From Colius striatus (Eukaryota; Chordata; Aves; Coliiformes; Coliidae), in the NCBI RefSeq assembly GCF_028858725.1, contig NC_084766.1:20624501-20688500 (forward strand): a DNA stretch of 64,000 nt, read 5' to 3'. Of this stretch, positions 55,501-64,000 are shown one piece after another (position 1 is the first letter of the stretch; the number at the start of each line of letters is the position of its first letter). A model generated the notes under the pieces. The model was not told the origin of the DNA and did not search any database. It saw only the letters and a list, made by a program, of their open reading frames with translations. The translations under genes and the position numbers were made by a program.

Positions 55501-56772
55501 TTACAAAACTGATTTCTACTCATTTTTCTCCTACTTCTCTTTTCAGGAGAATGTACCTCTCATATACCCAGGTAAGAGACAAGTAATTTTTCAAAATTCT
55601 GTAGAAGAAAAAAAAAAAACCAGTCATGTAAATCCTACACTAAAAAAGGTATTTTTGTGTAGACTTTGCCATTGCCTAGAGCTGTTTTTCTAGCAGAACA
55701 GTGTATACTCATTAAAGAAATGCCAGTTCATATTGTGCTTACTAAGGCATTTAGTGGGATCATGGACGTTTTGCCCTAGGGGGAATTTCAGTTGCTAGTT
55801 GACCACCGGTGAGTGTCTGTTTTGCATGTGGTACAGACACTAGGAGGCAGCAAGCTGCATTTCTAGAATCCTGGATAACTGGTAAGGGAGCAGTCCCACA
55901 TCCAGCAGCAGGATCGCAGAAACACAAACCTGCCTTGTGCTCAAGGGCAAATCCACAGTGGTAAGACACTATAGGAGAAGAACACAAGCACCATGGCTGT
56001 ATTACAACAAAGGATCTATCCTTTTTAGGACCTTTCCCAACACTATTTTGAGCAAAATAGTTACATCAGGTACAGAATGACCAGACTTTAATGACAGAAA
56101 ATGGCAGAATAGATTTGAGAGCAAACAGATTCTCTTTCAAGTGGTGGAAAGCAATATGGATGCAGTCCTAAATATTTGAATTACCTAGCGTTTGGTAGGA
56201 ACACATAAAAGCAGATCTGCTATATACTGTAAAAAAATCACATATAAAACACACCTGACACAATCTAGGATAGGAGAAGTATCAATGCTGAGTGCAGTTG
56301 ATCAAAACCAGGGAGAGATAAGTGCCAAGAGCATTAACTTCCTTTTTTCCTTCTAGATATTGACCTGAGCAGCCATATTCCTGGTATTGTGGGGGAGATG
56401 AAACTCCAAGATGTCAAGACATTTGTTCGTAATCACAATGTAGAAGAACCTGTGATAGATCAAATTCTTCATGATTATTGTAGTGATACATCTGAACAGA
56501 AGATTAAGTTGTTTCAAGTCTGGTATCAAAGACACGGGATAAAAGGCGCCTATGGAACCTTAATAAGCAGCCTGAGAGAGTTTAAAATGTGCACTGAAGC
56601 TGATAAAATTGAGGAAAAACTGAAGCCAGCTGTTTCCAGCTCTCAGAAAATGGAAGAGTCTTGTAACGATGACACTGAGCACAGCAAAACCTGCAATCAG
56701 GAAGGCAGAAGCTCTTACAATGAGAGTGTTGAGCTAAGTCCGTCCTGTTCTAGTACTTTGGAAAAGACATAA
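43393..56772 (+). CDS. FAS: FAS (CD95/TNFRSF6) death receptor, 9 coding exons
   Basis: Segments 43393-43419, 51370-51535, 52082-52216, 53804-53915, 54332-54396, 54765-54842, 54986-55059, 55547-55571 and 56357-56772 join in frame to 365 codons; human FAS is 335. Residues 1 to about 18 are a signal peptide. About 45-168 are Cys-rich TNFR repeats with several N-glycosylation sequons (NYT, NKS, NTS, NCT). About 175-194 form one transmembrane helix ([20 protein letters not shown]). A basic juxtamembrane stretch has Cys201, a possible palmitoylation site. The death domain spans about 230-316, with FQVWYQRHG and AYGTL matching the mammalian pattern. By family knowledge, FAS ligand binding trimerises the receptor and recruits FADD and caspase-8. 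The 25-base exon 8 equals the human exon length. The tail after the death domain is longer than in human and ends LEKT. No frameshift was seen. Confidence 0.96.
47660..48563 (-). mobile_element. CR1 LINE fragment, antisense in FAS intron 1
   Basis: Antisense CR1: it starts with ACAGAATCACAGTATGGTAG (reverse of the 3' tail) and ends in the reverse of CCTGGATGAGGGGATGG in the reverse-transcriptase ORF. ORF2 remnants are interrupted. The shared words GGGCACAAGCTGGAACACAA and a similar 5' breakpoint suggest the same subfamily as the copy at 42411-43095. Confidence 0.92.
49484..50273 (+). mobile_element. CR1 LINE fragment, sense in FAS intron 1
   Basis: A 5'-truncated CR1 from GAGTTGGGCAGAGAGAAACT through the ORF2 end ([20 protein letters not shown]-type frame) to ATTCTATGATTCTATGATA. 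The open frame is long but broken before the ORF2 end. It resembles the copies at 7270 and 15158. Confidence 0.93.
51370..51535 (+). CDS. FAS: FAS coding exon 2
   Basis: Acceptor TTCTCTCCTAG and donor GTGAG. It encodes [17 protein letters not shown] (end of the signal peptide and mature N-terminus) and the first half of CRD1 ([20 protein letters not shown]). Confidence 0.93.
52082..52216 (+). CDS. FAS: FAS coding exon 3
   Basis: Acceptor CTTTGCAG and donor GTATGT. It encodes [19 protein letters not shown] through LCDSEF, finishing CRD1 and starting CRD2, with the [10 protein letters not shown]-type loop expected of FAS. Confidence 0.95.
53804..53915 (+). CDS. FAS: FAS coding exon 4
   Basis: Acceptor TTTATTTTAG and donor GTAAG. 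It encodes [17 protein letters not shown] through [12 protein letters not shown].xNCTxxQNTxCxC is the FAS-diagnostic stretch. Confidence 0.96.
54332..54396 (+). CDS. FAS: FAS coding exon 5
   Basis: Acceptor TTTTCTGCAG and donor GTAACG. 65 bases encode [19 protein letters not shown], the end of CRD3. Too short to appear as an open frame; placed by cysteine pattern and phase. Confidence 0.93.
54765..54842 (+). CDS. FAS: FAS coding exon 6 (transmembrane)
   Basis: Acceptor GTTCCATCAG and donor GTAAGT. 78 bases encode TELPG, then a hydrophobic helix of about 20 residues ending LTYC. This is the exon whose skipping yields soluble FAS in human. Confidence 0.93.
54986..55059 (+). CDS. FAS: FAS coding exon 7
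   Basis: Acceptor TTGTTTCAG and donor GTAAGT. 74 bases encode the basic juxtamembrane segment [16 protein letters not shown] through KPKSPF. Confidence 0.92.
55547..55571 (+). CDS. FAS: FAS coding micro-exon 8
   Basis: A 25-base exon encoding ENVPLIYP plus one base. Acceptor CTCTTTTCAG, donor GTAAGA. The length equals human FAS exon 8, and the phases on both sides fit. Confidence 0.9.
56357..56772 (+). CDS. FAS: FAS last coding exon (death domain)
   Basis: Acceptor TTCCTTCTAG. It encodes [20 protein letters not shown] (death-domain helix 1) through IEEKL. A Ser/Cys/acidic tail of about 49 residues and stop TAA follow. The death domain is complete. Confidence 0.97.
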
Positions 56773-57311
56773 CAGAGTCATTTGAAAATTGTTTTCTGAC
56801 CAACTTAGCATTTTTCTAATAACGAAAGTTTTAAGTGCCATTTTCGTTGGCAGCTCTGATTCAAGAAAGCCATAATATGAACAAGGAATAACTATTACTT
56901 TCATAGCAATACTTTTTAAAAAAGTTTTAGCTTTTTTGTTGTTGTTAAGATCTTGGAAGAGAAGTTTTATGGTGCAATATAAGAGTCCAGCTACAGGATT
57001 CACTAGAAGAAAGAAGTTCTTATTTAGTCTAAACGCATGGTCCTGCATTACTTAATCAATGTAATTATTTGCTCAGATTAAAATTGAGGGATGTTGGTTT
57101 TTTTCAAAGTGAAAACTCTTGTGTTAAGAGTCTATGAAAGGTCCTTGAACAGAAGTACATTCTGTGAAGAATACTTGAACAACAATAATTACATAATATA
57201 GACCAGATTAATTTTTAATATAGGTGGTGTTAGGTAATGAAATTGGGCTCTGTTGTGAATGGGATTGCTCCTTTGTCTAAAAGCACCTCTGTGTGGGAGT
57301 ATACAGTTTTG

Positions 57312-57348
57312 TACATGTGTGTGTATATTTATATGTGTGTGTATATAC
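57312..57348. repeat. (TG)n/(TA)n compound simple repeat
   Basis: Alternating TG and TA runs within the FAS 3' UTR region. Confidence 0.8.
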
Positions 57349-57960
57349 AAGCAAGTTTTCTATGCAAAAGCTTGCAGGGCTGAGTAATGTTATCTGCAAT
57401 GATTGCAAACCTTTCTAATGTTAAAACCCTTCAAAGAAGCAGGAGCTGAAGCAGCACCGCAGAACCATGGCTTTTGAAAGGCAACCTGCAGAAGCTATGA
57501 AGTCATCATTAGCAAGTGTGCAACACTAGCTTCTCTGATGCAGGAATTGATAGGGAGAAAACATCATTGTCATTAAAAAAAAATCTACATAGTGCTTGAC
57601 TCCTATCTTTCATTCTTATCATGCAACCTACAAATGTCATTTTTAGATTTTCTTTTACTCAAGTTAGTAAATCACTAAAAGAGAGACCACTCACCTGAAA
57701 AAAAAACACCTTACCATTTTTCCATGACAGAGCGCAGAGGGCTCAGCTCCTAAATTCAAAGGACCAGTTGGTGCTGACTGCTTTGCAACAAGGCCCTTCC
57801 TCCTTACATGCCCATTTATGCAAAAGCTCTCACAGAGCTTTTCAACAGAAGAGACGACCTCAGTGGAAAGGTTTGATTTCTCCAGGTCACACAGTAAGAG
57901 CACTTCTTTGGCTCTGCCATCAGGTTTCTAGAAAGAATCTCCAACCACTGTCAAGACTCA

Positions 57961-57966
57961 AATAAA
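57961..57966 (+). terminator. Probable FAS poly(A) signal
   Basis: The first canonical AATAAA after the FAS stop, giving a 3' UTR of about 1.2 kb. An earlier ATTAAA variant at 57077-57082 could yield a shorter transcript. Confidence 0.6.
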
Positions 57967-57984
57967 ACATGAGGAGACCTGCCT

Positions 57985-60900
57985 GGGCTTCCTCCCACGT
58001 GCCAGCTGGGGTGTGGAGTTGGGCCTACTTGCTGCTACCTGGTGTCGAGGGTGTGGAAAGGGCAGAACAGGTCTGGTAGCAGGGTGCCAGGTGCTGGCAA
58101 TCAACTCTTTGCACCCGTCACTATGTGGGGTTGCTCCAAAAAGGCACCTTGCTAAAAGTGAGGTGCCTAGAATGGCAGCATGTGGCCCCTGAAGACAGCT
58201 GGAAATCTGTGTATGGCATTAAGCAGGAGCCTGAAAGGAAAGGCAACACTTCGATTAACTTAAAAAACTTTAAGCCTTTCTCCGACTTGACCCATCAAAG
58301 GTCTGAAGGATACAGAGTATGTTGTCTTGCTGGGTGCAGGCCTTGTTAAGGTTGTGCAGCTCTTCCTCAGGTCTCAAGTACCACATAAATGCTAAGCACT
58401 CAGAAAAACCTTCCACCCAACTTTGGAGCCTCTTGCGTCCAACCTTCTTGCATTTTCTGAGTGTCTAATCAGTCAGTTTTGCACTACTATACTGCCCAAA
58501 TTCCCACATTGTGCTGATTTTTGAAGGGAAAAGCTTCAGGTTGCCATAGCTGGAAGGTTGAGTAGCTGCACACCAGACCTGTGCACATATGCACCGATGA
58601 AGTCATTGTCTAAATGTCTTGTGTCTGTGTTGTGTGCAGGTCTGACAGGCTGCAACTGTGTTGCTCATTGCCGTGTGTATGCACCACATAAGCAGGAGAA
58701 TACAATGGCTGCATTTCAGACAAGCAGCATAGCAGTGGTGTAGGCCGTCTCGTCTTTCCCGTGTTGAAGTTATGAAGACACACAGCCAAGACAGGAAGGA
58801 AGGAAGGCTCCATGTTCTCATAAGCCCTGGTAGAGAGGCTGCTCCCTGTCCCACCCAGGAAGGCATAAATGTAGCTTAAAGTTATGCTGGCAGGTGCTTG
58901 ATTTGAACTTTGACTTTTCTTGGCTTCTAGCTTTATCTCTCAGAGTGAGGCATCTGGCCACCAGAAACTAAGGTTAGCCACCACTTGGGGCCTCAGTGGG
59001 TCAGTTAATACAACTGATCTGAACTAGGCAGATCTTAAAGCGGTGGCACCAAACCTCATACATTTGTGGCAATGAAACAGAATGAGAAATTTTTCTTTCA
59101 TCACATTGGAATTCCCCAACCTCAGTATAACAAGGATGTTTAAAAAAAAAAGTCCCTGAGCAGTGAGTCATATTCTCCTTAGGAGATGTCTGCAAGGCCA
59201 TACCCAAACTGCCATTATCTCAAGTGGTTAACATACATCTTAATTTTCTTTTAACTGAATCACTGTGCATGAAAAAAGAGGACTGATTATATTTTGCAAT
59301 TGATTTTCCAAAGGCCTATGTGTCTATATTGCAGTCAGCAGTGCAGTGTAGAGTGTGTCGATCAGGCTTCAAGTACCTGGACCAGAGGCCTAAAGTAATT
59401 GCTGATGCAGTGTAACACACCCTGCTTCCCATTGACTCTGCTTCTGGCCTCATTTTTCAAATTAGGGCTGCACAGGAAAAGCATACCAAGCAGGTTATAT
59501 TATGCAGCACTGCTTATAGCACTGTTTTACCTTTCACTCTCACCTTTCATTCTCAGAAAGACAGTCTACACTGTCTCACTCTGATAAGCAGCTGCCAGGG
59601 CCTTAGCTGCTCACTGAAATGCAGTTCTGCACTCTGTGCTCCACACTTGGCATGCTTGCCATGACCAATCCTTCTCCCAGAGGACAAGGCTGTGTGATGA
59701 GTAGTGTAAAATAACTCTTTTTCTCAGCTTTAAGTAGAGGGTAAAAAATAAAAAATGAAAGCAACAGGAATGACTTTGAAAAACGAAACTCTTCGTTTTA
59801 TGGAAACTCAGCACCAGAGAAGCAAGTGGAAACTGAAACAGAAACTTGCTCAGGGAATGACTTGGCACATTTTTGAAAGCAAATTGCAAAGGGGAAGCTC
59901 TCTCTTCAGGAAGCCAAAACTGTGCAAAACATTTACATTCATTATTTAAATAGTAAAACCAGAACCATTGTTATTTAAAAATAACAACAATAGAAGAACA
60001 GGAACATAAAAATAAAAGGCCAGAAGGATGCTCTTATGTCAGTCCCCTGAAAATCGAAAGTGGCACAGGAGGCAGGGGTCTGTTCAGAAATTGCACAGGC
60101 TGTTTTACTGGGCACACCCACCCCATCTGCTCACACAGGCTGCAAACTGTAGCCTGCTGCCCTGCAAGCAAACCAAACACCTGCAAGAAGACAGAAGCAA
60201 GATCATAATTACAGTGTGGTACTAGAATAAAGCAGGAGACATTCTAAACAGCTCCAATTTTACAGGATTGCTGCAATACAAAGTAAGTTAATTTTAAAGT
60301 AATCCTGCAACCTGCCAGTTTGTGAAGAGATGTATTGAGAAATGAGTGCTGAGTACAACGGGACTGAAACGTTTCTGCATGGATTGCGTGACAAGCACAT
60401 TAAAGTGTGAGAGAGCCGTAGGTTTATTTCCTGTATGGAGGAGAGAAAAGGGAAACAACACAAACAAATTTGTGAGAAGAATAAAACAGTCCTGCAAAAA
60501 GCCTTGGAGTTAGACAGTTTTCTTGTTTTGAGCAAAGATGCAACCTCAAAACTCACATTTCTCTCTTACAGTTTGTCAATACTTTGATTTTGGACTTGAA
60601 AGGGAAGCTTGCATTCCTGCTGTCCCACTGCTAGGAAGAGGAAAACACCCACCATGTGTGTCCAGTCTCCAGTATGGAGCTGCGGTTGAGAGCTACGAGG
60701 GATGTGGGAACAATCACAAAGCTTAACATACAAGTCAGTGTTTTCTGGATAGCTTTTCAGTGGTTTTAGTTAAAGTTCCTTTCCAAACTGAAAGCAGGAC
60801 TTTTAAGGCACATAGTGCTAGAGGGCCCTTTCACAAAGCTTTACAGAGATGTCTCTCATTCCTCCAGTAAACCAACAACTGGGACAAAATGGTATTTCCA

Positions 60901-61680
60901 TAAGGAACCAGCAAAAAATGTCTGTGATCACAGGGGTGCTGAAAAGTGTCCTGAAGAAACTCAGTGGGGAGGAATTAATGATGGAGGCAATGGCAGGAAA
61001 CAACCAAAGTTGAGGTCCTTGTAGGGACAGCACTCAGTTCCTGTGCCCCAGGGGCATGCATGACCAGAGACTGCTGATCCTGCCTCCCATACAACTTCCT
61101 GCAGTGGTGCCACTACAGCTGGCTATCCACAGGAAATTATAAACATACCTGTATGTATGTGTTTGGGATATGAACAAGAAATGAAGCAGTAAAAAATTTC
61201 CCACATATTTATCCTACAGTCACAAATGGGATTGACACATTTTCCATATTAACAGTATCTGAAGATTTATGTGCTCTTCCTTGGTCTTTTCCTGGTCCTT
61301 CCTTTATAATGTATGAAGATCCCTCTCTAGACATACCTCTGGGACAACTGAAGCTGCAGGGAATGTGTTATGACACTCAGATTGCTATGATGCACAGACA
61401 GGCCTCTGGCAAGCCAGTCTCGGTGCGTGCTGGGGCTGGTTGTGCCATGACATCTTTTCTCTTCTGGAGGGGGACCACAGCTGTCACTGCAATGGGGAAG
61501 ATCGACTGTGATCTGGATGGGTGTCAAACGGTCTTGAGGTGCAAGATGTGAAGACAACACCTATTCCTGTACTTTAGGTGACAGAGGGGCAACTGAGCTT
61601 ACACCAGACAGTGCTTCCTCATTTATCCAAGGATGGATAGTGGTCACCAAATTATTCAGTATTTTCAAAGCCTTCAATCA
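57985..61680. other. FAS downstream flank
   Basis: About 3.7 kb past the inferred FAS poly(A) site with ordinary AT-rich composition. No exon, RNA gene or repeat family was recognised on either strand. Confidence 0.65.
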
Positions 61681-61689
61681 ATTTTCTTG

Positions 61690-61975
61690 AGATTGAAATT
61701 CCTTTGAACAGCCCCCCAGGAGTGGTGCCGGGGGTTTGAGTCTGGCGGAGAGGGGATGCGGCAGGGAGCAGCAGCGAGCGCGGTGGAGGGCCCATCCCTG
61801 CCCGCGCTCAGCAGGTGGCAGCGTGTGTCCGCGCAGCCCGCGCCGCAAACCGCGCCGGCCCGGCACCGGCACCCGCGCTGACGGACAGACAGCCGGCAAG
61901 AGCTCCCTCCCGCTGCCCCCCCGCTCCTTCCCAGGCTCCCCGCCTGGCTCCCGCTCCCGGGACTGAATTAATTAC
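61690..61975. promoter_or_regulatory. Orphan CpG island
   Basis: Roughly 285 bases of very high G+C with dense CpG (for example CCGCGCAGCCCGCGCC and CGCGCCGGCCCGGCACCGG), flanked on both sides by AT-rich sequence. It looks like a promoter CpG island, but no gene in the window starts here. Orientation is unknown. A smaller GC rise follows at about 62260-62310 and an AATAAA lies at 62469. Confidence 0.6.
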
Positions 61976-62468
61976 TCTCACAGGGAATGGACATGTTATG
62001 AGTTCCCCCAGGAAGCAAGCAGCACGCTGGCTGGACCAAGGGCACAAAACCTTGCCCTGGCAGACCTGAGCCTGTCATGAGACTAAGCCAGTTCCAACTC
62101 CGATTTTACAGGTGATCCCTTAGAGTCATATTCTGTAAGACTTAAAATGACACCTGCGATGTTGTAAAATGTTGTGTGACAGCTTCTATAACGCTCTGTG
62201 GCTTTGAGGAAGAGCACAACCTGACTCCCTTCAGCAAGCCCAGGATTAAGCGGCTCAAGAAAGTCCCCCGCTGCAAAGCTGAACTCCGCTGCAGCGCAGC
62301 CGATGGCTTGGCATCACCAGCTTTAAGTTTAATAACACATGGAAAAAAATGTGTCATAAAAAAACATGTGGGCCGCAAGCTGAGCACTGATCTCTGGAAT
62401 TGGCACTGTTACTGAAGTACGTGCAGCGTCACCTGTGCCAACACGGATGTGCATTGCAGTAAAGTCTT

Positions 62469-62474
62469 AATAAA
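62469..62474 (+). terminator. Possible poly(A) signal downstream of orphan CpG island
   Basis: AATAAA about 0.5 kb after the CpG island, + strand. Such hexamers arise often by chance in AT-rich DNA, so this is only suggestive. Confidence 0.3.
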
Positions 62475-63277
62475 TGCTCACATAAAAAATAAAACAGTTG
62501 AGAGTCAGATATTCACTTGATCATTACTTATGCCACTGGCAAGACACCAGTCAAAGGTAGGCGTTAGCAGAGGCAGAGCAAGTTGAGAAAAGACAAAATA
62601 GCTGTCCTGAAATTTGGTCCTTGGAAGAGTAGATTTTGTGTCACCATAATCAAGTGAAAAAACAACTGCTGACAGTGGGGAGGAGAAAGTGTGGGTGGTG
62701 GCATTTCGGAGGCTTTCTGGAGGAACTAGCTTATGAATAATACCCTTAATGGCTACAACATGCAATTGAAAATGGTCTTGTCTTCTTTCTCGTCCAGGCT
62801 TGTAAGTTAGCCTATCATTTTAAATAACTATATATTAAGCGTGGGTTTTACTTCTGTTCTAGCTATAGAAATGTTGGGAATAACCATCACAAAATTGTTA
62901 GTTTACTGCCAATCTTACAAAATCTTTGTCTGTTGTTTCCATCAGAAAAACTGGAATGGCTATAAGTCCTTGAAAATATATAATCTTGTACCATCAGAGC
63001 TTGCAAAGTAGTTAATGTATTATGTTTTTTGTTAGCTCTATTTATGTATCTTTTGCAAACAGCAAATCATCAATAAGCTATGCAAGGTATACAGCTCCTT
63101 TACTGAAATGCCTTTCTCGAGAAAGCCTCTTATTGCAAGAGCTTTATTCAGGTCTCCCTATAGCAGTCAAAAGCTTTTCCCTGACACCAGGCATACTGGT
63201 GTAAGGAACTTCCAAAGATCAGTCTATAAAGATGTTATAAAGAATCTAACAAGCAATGTTGCTCAGTGCAGCAATGG

Positions 63278-63295
63278 TAATAATAATAATAATAG
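63278..63295. repeat. (TAA)n microsatellite
   Basis: Six tandem TAA units. Confidence 0.9.
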
Positions 63296-63754
63296 GTTAC
63301 ATGGGCAGCCACTCTCACACTTCAGGGAGCCCAGGTTAAGTGGTTTGTTAAGCAGTTATGCTACCAGATGTTTCCAAGGATTCCTGAGCTGTGGCTTTAC
63401 TGCAGGGTACTTGGGGCTCACTGTCTATGGTCTGCAGGACTGCATTTACCTGATGACCCAGGCAATATACACTGCAGGGAAGGGTCAAGGAGGTGCACAG
63501 AAAATTGGAGAGGTTATTTGTCCTCTCATCAGCACGTGCCTTTACAACTCTAAGACTCTACTAGCCTGCTGTCAGAGCATCTTTACAGGGTCTTTTTATT
63601 TGTAAATGAAAACAGATGAGTAAATTCATGAGCTGGAATTTTAAGGCTGGACACAAGATAAAAGCTCTGTATTATGGAAGGGCTGGAGTCAGTCTTACAG
63701 ATACTGTCTTCCTCTTCCCTCTTCCAAACATACATCACTGTTTCCCACAGCATT

Positions 63755-64000
63755 CTCAGACAAATTGTTCTTGGCTTGGATGGACATACACTTTCCTTGA
63801 TGAAAAACTGGTTAGATGGTCAAGTCCAAAGAGTCGTGGTCAATGGAGTGAAATTCAGTTGGTGGCCAGTCACGAGTGGTTTCCCCCATGGCTCAGTGCT
63901 GGGGCCACTCCTGTTTAGCATCTTTATTAATGATCTGGATGAGGAGATAGAGTACACCCTTAGTAAGTTTGCAGATGACACCAAGCTGGGTGGAAATGTC
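63755..64000 (+). mobile_element. CR1 LINE reverse-transcriptase fragment, cut by window edge
   Basis: Contains frames reading [20 protein letters not shown] and [21 protein letters not shown] is the catalytic F-A-D-D box of the CR1 reverse transcriptase, so this piece lies further 5' in ORF2 than any other copy here. The element continues past 64000, and its left edge is approximate. Whether ORF2 is intact cannot be judged. Confidence 0.92.

Noticed and set aside
57077-57082. ATTAAA as the main FAS poly(A) signal
   Set aside because: It is a weaker variant, and a canonical AATAAA at 57961 gives a 3' UTR nearer the expected length. Kept only as a possible alternative.
63108-63605. 165-codon open frame near the right edge
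   Set aside because: It includes a (TAA)n repeat read as poly-Asn, has no recognisable domain, and the region has no promoter or exon signals linked to it.

Overview
This window is vertebrate nuclear DNA and almost certainly avian. It is AT-rich, intron-rich and gene-sparse, and the only abundant interspersed repeats are CR1 LINE fragments, several ending in the ATTCTATGATTCTATGAT tail typical of bird CR1. No bacterial, viral or plasmid features were seen. It carries the conserved amniote block STAMBPL1 - ACTA2 - FAS (on human chromosome 10q23), so it can be read by splice-aware comparison with those families. The species is not determined.

Layout. (1) Positions 1-4227 are the 5' flank or a 5'-UTR intron of STAMBPL1. 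(2) 4228-16554 is STAMBPL1 on the + strand: ten coding exons joining in phase to 435 codons, all JAMM metal ligands present, poly(A) signal at 16549. (3) About 16.6-18.2 kb is a short convergent intergenic gap. (4) About 18.2-27.6 kb is ACTA2 on the - strand: a non-coding first exon plus eight coding exons giving exactly 377 codons. Its muscle promoter is recognisable (TATA, two CArG boxes, MCAT and E-box matches), and a perfect palindromic CArG box lies about 1 kb into intron 1. (5) About 27.9-42.4 kb is a long spacer between the divergent ACTA2 and FAS promoters. It holds CR1 pieces, an old amniote-type repeat and microsatellites, but no supported gene. (6) About 43.1-58.0 kb is FAS on the + strand: a CpG-island promoter directly abutting a broken CR1, nine coding exons giving 365 codons, and a long first intron holding two CR1 copies in opposite orientation. 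(7) About 58-64 kb is the FAS downstream flank. It has an unexplained CpG island at 61.7-62.0 kb followed by a poly(A) signal, and a CR1 reverse-transcriptase fragment running off the right edge.

The three genes do not form a pathway. STAMBPL1 is a K63-specific endosomal deubiquitinase, ACTA2 is smooth-muscle alpha-actin, and FAS is a death receptor. Their proximity is conserved synteny. No candidate for a wholly new biological system was found. The points most worth checking are the orphan CpG island at 61.7 kb, the FAS C-terminus lacking the mammalian Ser-Leu-Val end, the CR1/FAS-promoter junction, and the conserved intronic CArG box of ACTA2. All exon boundaries were read by eye from GT/AG sites, reading-frame continuity and remembered family sequence; no alignment was run.
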